Source of the DNA: Laguncularia racemosa
Lineage: Eukaryota > Streptophyta > Magnoliopsida > Myrtales > Combretaceae
Reading direction: 5' to 3'
DNA length: 64,000 bases
NCBI GenBank assembly: GCA_037954665.1
Contig: JBBMOL010000021.1
Location: 7,440,001-7,504,000 of the forward strand
The number at the start of each line of letters is the position of its first letter. Position 1 is the stretch's first letter. A program made the translations under genes and the position numbers. Positions 58,401-64,000 of this stretch are shown here, in pieces. A model generated the notes under the pieces. It made no database searches. It was not told the origin of the DNA and worked only from the letters and a program-made list of their open reading frames with translations.

Positions 58401-61086
58401 GTTTCTGAATAACAATAGGGTTGTATAGTGCATGGAAAGGCTGTTATGACAAATGTACCCTTTACAGCATGACATCAACTAAATTTAAGGGGTCGATTGA
58501 TTGACTTTATATCTTAGCTAGCCACTAGCACCTACGAGTGAGTTAGCCAATCGACTTGCATATATGGTTGATCGCTCCTCTTTTATATGTGTTTGATTGA
58601 CCTCAATAACCCTTAAGCTATCCGAGTAATCCTTTCAAAAGTATCGTAATTGTTTCCTCTTAAGTCATAATCACCTAATTAAGTTTGAAATTAGCCCAAC
58701 TTGAGCTTTGCAAATCTATAGTACAAATGGGAGTTTAATTAATATGTGTGTTATCAAGAGTTGATTATCCATTACATCAATTTGAGATTGTCGAGTGTAA
58801 CCTAGGTATGTTATTGCCTTATTTGATGGTTGTGCTTGTTAAGTTAGTAACTAGAAGAATATAAGAATATTGAATCTTTAAACTAAATGCTATTTATGCT
58901 TGTACTAAGGCCAAAAGATCTGAAGTACCTATGATTGGATATGGTGACCATGGATTGGTGGTTTTGTTGTCGTAAGGGATAGAGATCCAAATGATGTGGT
59001 AGATTAGGTGCTGATGCTGTAACATCTATACACTTTGGGTTGATGGATTGTTGACTAGTGAATTATTGAGATATATGTTGATTTGCTATAAGGAAGCTCT
59101 AATTGGGTTGTATAAGCTGAAGGGGGCGCCTTTATGAATGGTTGTAGTCAACCATTAGTATAAATGGTCAATTTGGTAACAACTCTTTGATTAAACGAAT
59201 TTATCTTTGGCCTAAAGGTGTTTAGGAGTGCCAAATACCATATATATATATATGTATATGTATATGTATATGTATATTTATGTGTTGGGGAGTGATGAAC
59301 TACTCTATGTCTTTAGATGCTAAAATTGTGTTGTGTGTCACACTTAAATAAAGATAATAACTTGTGGATGCTGCATTAGATATAAGTTGTGTGATATGTT
59401 TGCATGGCATACCTTTATGCTTGTGATGGTCATGTAGTGGGCTTTATGGCTCATCCCTTATGGAACCTTAATTTTTTTTAGGTACAAAAGAGATTCATCT
59501 ATTGTTAGTTGTGACTTTTGAATTGTGAATGGAATCGATGCTAGTGTTCTAGAAGGATCTAATAAATGGGTTGATTTACTATAGTTTAAGTAATTTAGTA
59601 TCTCAATTGTTTTATACTTATGGAGTTGAAAATTGCTATAAATAGAAGACATTACTAAGAGAATTGGAAGAATAATATGATGTTATTTATTTATATCATA
59701 GTTTTTAGTAAGATTTTGAATCTTTGTATATTCATTATGCGGTATGAGTTTGTGATAGATTGTTAAGGTACTATAGTCTCGAAGTGTGATGTGTAGCATA
59801 AACAATCCCTAGAAACCTAAATAAGAGCATTAATATGTTTTCTTGCACACTGGTAATGAGAGTAGGTAAAGCCCTAAAGAGATATGTGCAAAGGGATAAA
59901 TCAAAATAAATTTGTAAATAAAAAATACAAAAGAGGAAATTATATACATATGATATATGAGTTCAGTGGAGCAGACATCCAGTTTGGTTAGCTATATACT
60001 AATTTGTTCGATCGTCATAAAAGCAAAATGGTGTCTCTATTTTTATCATCTTTTGGTTAACCAATCTTATTGGACATGTACATATGGTTGATTGATCTGG
60101 TCTTAAAAGTAAAATTTCCTATCATGTTGCATTTTACAATCTCCAAACTAGTCTCATACTAAAGGTACGTATAATTGGAGCCAAATAACAACCTTTAAAC
60201 CTGTTAATTTACTTGGAAACCCTTTCAAATCACTTTTTAATATGTGTTGTGCTAAGTGTATTTTCACAGGAAGACATAGTAACTAAAAGGACTTAGGACA
60301 TCAGTGATATTATTGAAGGACTTAAAATTTAATGGAAAAGTTTAACTTTTAATAAAATTTTCTTAAAAGTAAACAAAACAGGAAGTAATGTATTAGTTTG
60401 TAAACAAAAATATCCTGTTGAGAGACACTAAAATGGACTGGACCTAGTACAAGTTAGAAAGGATGGATTGTCCTCAGACGGGAAACTTTCTTATAATATC
60501 GATATTATATGTTGGAATAAATTTTTGGCATAAGGTAAATATACTATTAAACTATTGATTAGGTGTAAATAGATTCTTTAATTTTTAAAGACATGACTCA
60601 CTTTTCCTATAGTTTTTGAAAACATATAAATAACTTACAAATTGTGGTTAAAATCCAAAATTTATGTAAATTTGGCGATAATTTATGTTGTTTATATTGA
60701 TTTTCTTAACAATTAAAGAAATATAAAGTTTTAATTCGTCAACTATTAACACCTAACATATGTATAGATAGTAAAATAAATGGTCTATTTATATCTGTGT
60801 AATTTATTTAAAAAGGTACGTGAAGAGACACGACACAAAGAAAGTGAAAACATTGGATTCATATGTCAATCCACGGGGAATTGTGTGCAGGGTACTGGGG
60901 CAAGCTTGACATGAATCGCCAACTTTAGACTTCCTAGTCGACGATAACGATCACACACAGGGCTTGGGGGTTTGTCATCCAAGACGAAAGCATTAGGCAC
61001 TGCCGTATTGATTTCACCTTCTCATTTATGTTTATTCGGACAAGTAACTATAATGGCATATATTGAAAATTTATACGGGCGGTCCC
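55465..61086. other. Intergenic, nothing certain
   Basis: AT-rich. CT-rich sequence at 55500-55640. TAAGTGGTTAGTGCC near 56090 looks like a Pol III A box but no B box follows. (AT)n/(GTATAT)n microsatellite at 59238-59280. 58480-58620 and 59960-60100 share TTGATCG/CAATCGAC-type motifs, perhaps LTR debris. A GC-richer, ORF-free patch lies at 60830-61010. Open frames here match no family I know. Confidence 0.35.
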
Positions 61087-61313
61087 ACCAATGTGACCAT
61101 AATAGTATACGGTATTATTTAAGTAAAAAGGGAAATTTTGGTGTAATATACAAAATTATAAACCTAATCCTTGTTTTTCTAGATTATGCATAAATTAAGA
61201 TTGGAATTTTAAAAACTATTATGTGATCTTAAAGTTTAAAATTTGAAAAAGAAAACATTTCTTTCTTCTAAATAATGAGAGATAAAACTTTTTTTGATTA
61301 TTTTATGCTTTTT
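61087..61313 (+). repeat. Direct duplication, copy 1
   Basis: 227 bp starting ACCAATGTGACCATAATAG; matches 61434-61659 at about 94% by eye. Confidence 0.9.
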
Positions 61314-61433
61314 AGATACCTATATGATATATGATATGAGTGTTATTGGCATTATTTTATAAAAATTGGATGTAAAGTTTGAGTTAAAGATAGGTTAAAT
61401 GATTATAGTAGTTGGACGTTGAAAAATTTTTGG

Positions 61434-61659
61434 ACCAATGTGACTATAATAATATACGGTATTATTTAAGTGAAAAGGGAAATTTTGGTGTAATATATGA
61501 AATTATGAACTTAATCCTTGTTTTTCTAGATTATGCATAAATTACAATTGGAATTTTAAAAACTATTATGTAATCTTAAAGTTTAAAATTTGAAAAAGAA
61601 AACATTTCTTTCTTCTAAATAATGAGAGATAATACATTTACGATTATTTTATGCTTTTT
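61434..61659 (+). repeat. Direct duplication, copy 2
   Basis: 226 bp starting ACCAATGTGACTATAATAA; copy of 61087-61313 with 120 bp of other sequence between them. Confidence 0.9.
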
Positions 61660-62700
61660 GGTTATTTCTCTCTCTCTTTCTCTTGGATTATTCATCCTCT
61701 TTGACTGGAATTTTAGATACAATTTGTGTAATACAACAACTAGTTGATCCAGTGAAACCATGAGTATTATTCTAATAAAATATGGAAAATCTGTCACAAT
61801 GAAAAACTAGAAAATAATGATAAATTTAGAAAAAAAGTTGGGACTTGTGAGGCACTCTATTGTATTTTGTGCCATATCTTTACATTTTTATCAAATAAAA
61901 ATTTTCGTAAATGTAAAAAGTGATTACTTAGTGCACGAGTTAAAATGCCATATGCACAAGACCATTCTAATGGGTGCCCTTCATAAATTACAAAATATTT
62001 CATGCTTACCATTTACGTTTTATGACATTGCATGCTTTATTATTACTTTTCTTTCTTCTTTTTTTTTTATTTCCAACAAATGAAATGTTTTATAAAAATA
62101 ATGATTAATCACGAAATGCATCATCACATCTATGTAAATGAGGGTTTATTTATTCATTCATTCATTTATTTATTTAGCGGATTACATACTTATCAAATAT
62201 ATTTGATTTTTGAGAACACACAATTTGATATGTTCTAGAAATTTTCTTACATTTTTGCTCTGACGGCTTGACCATGCTGACTTATTTCAATCTCCACATT
62301 TTTCAACTCAAATAAGTAAATGAAGAAATAATTAAATTACTGTTATATGATTCCTATCATATAGAGCACGGCATCGTGTTGTTTTTATATAAATTAATGG
62401 ACAGCCGACCTGTTGAAAAAAGGAGGCTTTGTTATGTTAATGTTATGTAATTACAAGACCATCACAGTCAATTCCTTGTTAGAAAAGGAATAATGCCCAC
62501 CCACTGAGCAAAGAAAATAGGTCCTGCTTACGTTTCTTCTTCAATCTCATGAAAAATGCCACCAAGTGTAGGTAATAGGTTCAAATAGTTTATATATAAC
62601 GATAATCGGAAACCATTTTAAATCTAATGATTAGGTATGAATCTTTTTGAATTCCTAAAACGTGATTTAATTTCTTTATAAAGTTTTTTCATTGTTCTAA
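61660..62700. other. Intergenic, nothing recognised
   Basis: Short (CT)n run at 61668-61682. No supported gene; open frames at 61817-62238 are AT-rich and overlap each other. Confidence 0.4.
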
Positions 62701-62980
62701 TATGAAAGTTAAGGTGGAGTGAAAGCTAAGTCAAGAAGGATCAAGTGATGCTTAAGTGTAGTTCCGATCTTGATAGGAAAGCATGGCCACTCTGATGGGA
62801 TTCCCAAAGAGGACAGACTACAGGTTCCACAGAGAGCAAATACTAGAAATCGAGCCAAAAGACTTCCTAAGTGGAGTTTAATGGCTATATGAATAAGATA
62901 ATAAAAACTATTGAAAAGTAATTTAGAGATGATATTAGAATCAAGCGAGAGTCCAATTAATTTATTGTTGGTTCAAGTGG
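62701..62980 (+). pseudogene. End of a Ty3/gypsy pol polyprotein (weak)
   Basis: One frame around 62795-62870 reads GIPKEDRLQVPQRANTRNRA KRLPKWSLM in pieces. The P...TR.RAK pattern is typical of the very end of gypsy pol before the 3' LTR. Stops follow. An LTR-like segment downstream supports this. Confidence 0.45.
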
Positions 62981-62984
62981 AGTA

Positions 62985-63640
62985 GATAACTTCAAATGCA
63001 AAGACAAATGTGGATTGCAATTGAATTAATTATAGGCAATTTTAATTGGAAGCCTAAAATTGCCAATTTAAAGATTTGCATATCTACTGAATATTCGTTC
63101 AATTATCAGTAATTATCCTTTTTTTATTAAATTATTTTTTTATTTCCTAATTAGCTAGGGTTTGTTGACAACATATAAATAGTCCCCTCTTCTTCTTCTT
63201 CTTCTTTTTTTTTTTTTTTGAAGATACATTTGATATTATTGAATTTTCCGGATAGAATTATTATTTTTTATTTCTTTTATGAATTTTCAAACTTATTGAA
63301 AATTTACATTCTTGTTGCAATCTTTACCATATTGATATTGTTTATTGCTATAATTTAAAGGATCACGATCTTTATCAAAATTTTTAAATTTACTTAATCA
63401 ACGGGTCAAGGTCAATTTACTAATTTATATGCAGATTCGTAGGATTCTTAATCATAAAGTTACATTATTTAGGACCTCTAGCTCGGATCAAGGTCTGTTC
63501 ATTTGGGTTCTGCATATAGCAATCACACATCACCTTCTTTTCAATCCAAATTCAATAGTACAACTGATATTGTTGGTTGGACTGCGTGTCTCTCTCATTA
63601 CTTTTGTATCTCCCTGTTCGTCGGGCACAATTTGATCCTT
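62985..63640 (+). repeat. LTR-like fragment with TATA box
   Basis: TATAAATAG at 63174-63182 after TTAGCTAGGGTTTGTTG and before a (TTC)n and poly-T run. This layout is common in plant LTRs. It would be the 3' LTR of the pol tail at 62.8 kb. A partner LTR and ends were not found in the window. Confidence 0.4.
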
Positions 63641-64000
63641 CTATGGCAGCCTCCAGTAAGGCATGGTTAAGAGTTTCTCCCAAATAGGAGTGGAAGTGAT
63701 GATGAGTCTTCTCTCTTGGTAAAGCATTCACAAGACTATTCCGGCCAACTCTGCTCTCGATGACTGGTCATGTAAATTGCCTTTGTTCTTTCCGGTTTGT
63801 CTATCCACTAAAATATATGCACATGACTCATCAAGCTGATACTGAAATCTAGAAAAATATTGCTAGGAGGACTATAAATGACAATAATTTTAGGGCTTGA
63901 GTATTACTTTTCATGGCATATATATATATATATTAATATCTATTCAACATATGAGTAGTGAAAGTATGTTTTCAATATAGAATTTGTCTACATTTGATCG
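63641..64000. other. Window end, nothing certain
   Basis: No gene recognised; any flanking gene lies outside. Confidence 0.35.

Noticed and set aside
1..64000. tRNA, rRNA or bacterial-type operon features
   Set aside because: No complete tRNA fold or rRNA sequence was seen; the only tRNA-like signals are SINE boxes and retrotransposon primer sites.

Overview
The window is a piece of a eudicot-type plant nuclear genome. It is AT-rich, gene-poor and full of old transposable elements. The only well-supported host gene has plant-style GT-AG introns and is very close to the Arabidopsis UBP3/UBP4 deubiquitinase pair. The repeats are typical plant families: Athila-type and other Ty3/gypsy LTR retrotransposons, L1-type LINE fragments, MITEs and tRNA-derived SINEs. 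I cannot name the species.

Layout. 1-18.7 kb: AT-rich intergenic DNA with two very long poly-G tracts, several MITE-like inverted repeats, two copies of a CTCGAGTT-rich dispersed repeat, a decayed Ty3/gypsy gag fragment, a 41-bp tandem repeat and two SINE-like Pol III units. 18.7-27.65 kb: the UBP3/UBP4-like gene on the plus strand. It has six coding exons encoding 369 residues, and all catalytic and zinc-binding residues are present. Introns 3 and 5 each carry a separate decayed LINE fragment on the minus strand. 28.0-29.75 kb: a decayed Ty3/gypsy gag-protease remnant on the plus strand. 31.1-42.9 kb: a full-length, structurally complete but coding-dead Athila-type retrotransposon on the minus strand, with two LTRs, TTTAC target duplications, a tRNA-Asp-type primer site, gag, protease, RT, RNase H, integrase and an Athila-type third ORF. 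43-50.8 kb: intergenic DNA with a 39-bp tandem repeat and three inverted-repeat elements. 50.87-55.46 kb: a second LTR retrotransposon on the plus strand, 4.6 kb and non-autonomous, with TATTC target duplications and a tRNA-iMet-type primer site. Its internal region holds only a protease remnant followed by a frame-preserved 26-residue repeat. 55.5-64 kb: intergenic DNA with a 227-bp direct duplication and the tail of another gypsy element with an LTR-like fragment.

Only the UBP gene looks functional. It encodes a small ubiquitin-specific protease of the family that in animals is USP12/USP46. Everything else is mobile-element debris or sequence I cannot assign. I found no convincing new biological system. 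The observations most worth checking are the poly-G tracts, the non-autonomous retroelement with its coding repeat and LTR hairpin, the 26-bp triplication that breaks the Athila pol frame, and the LINE debris inside a conserved gene.
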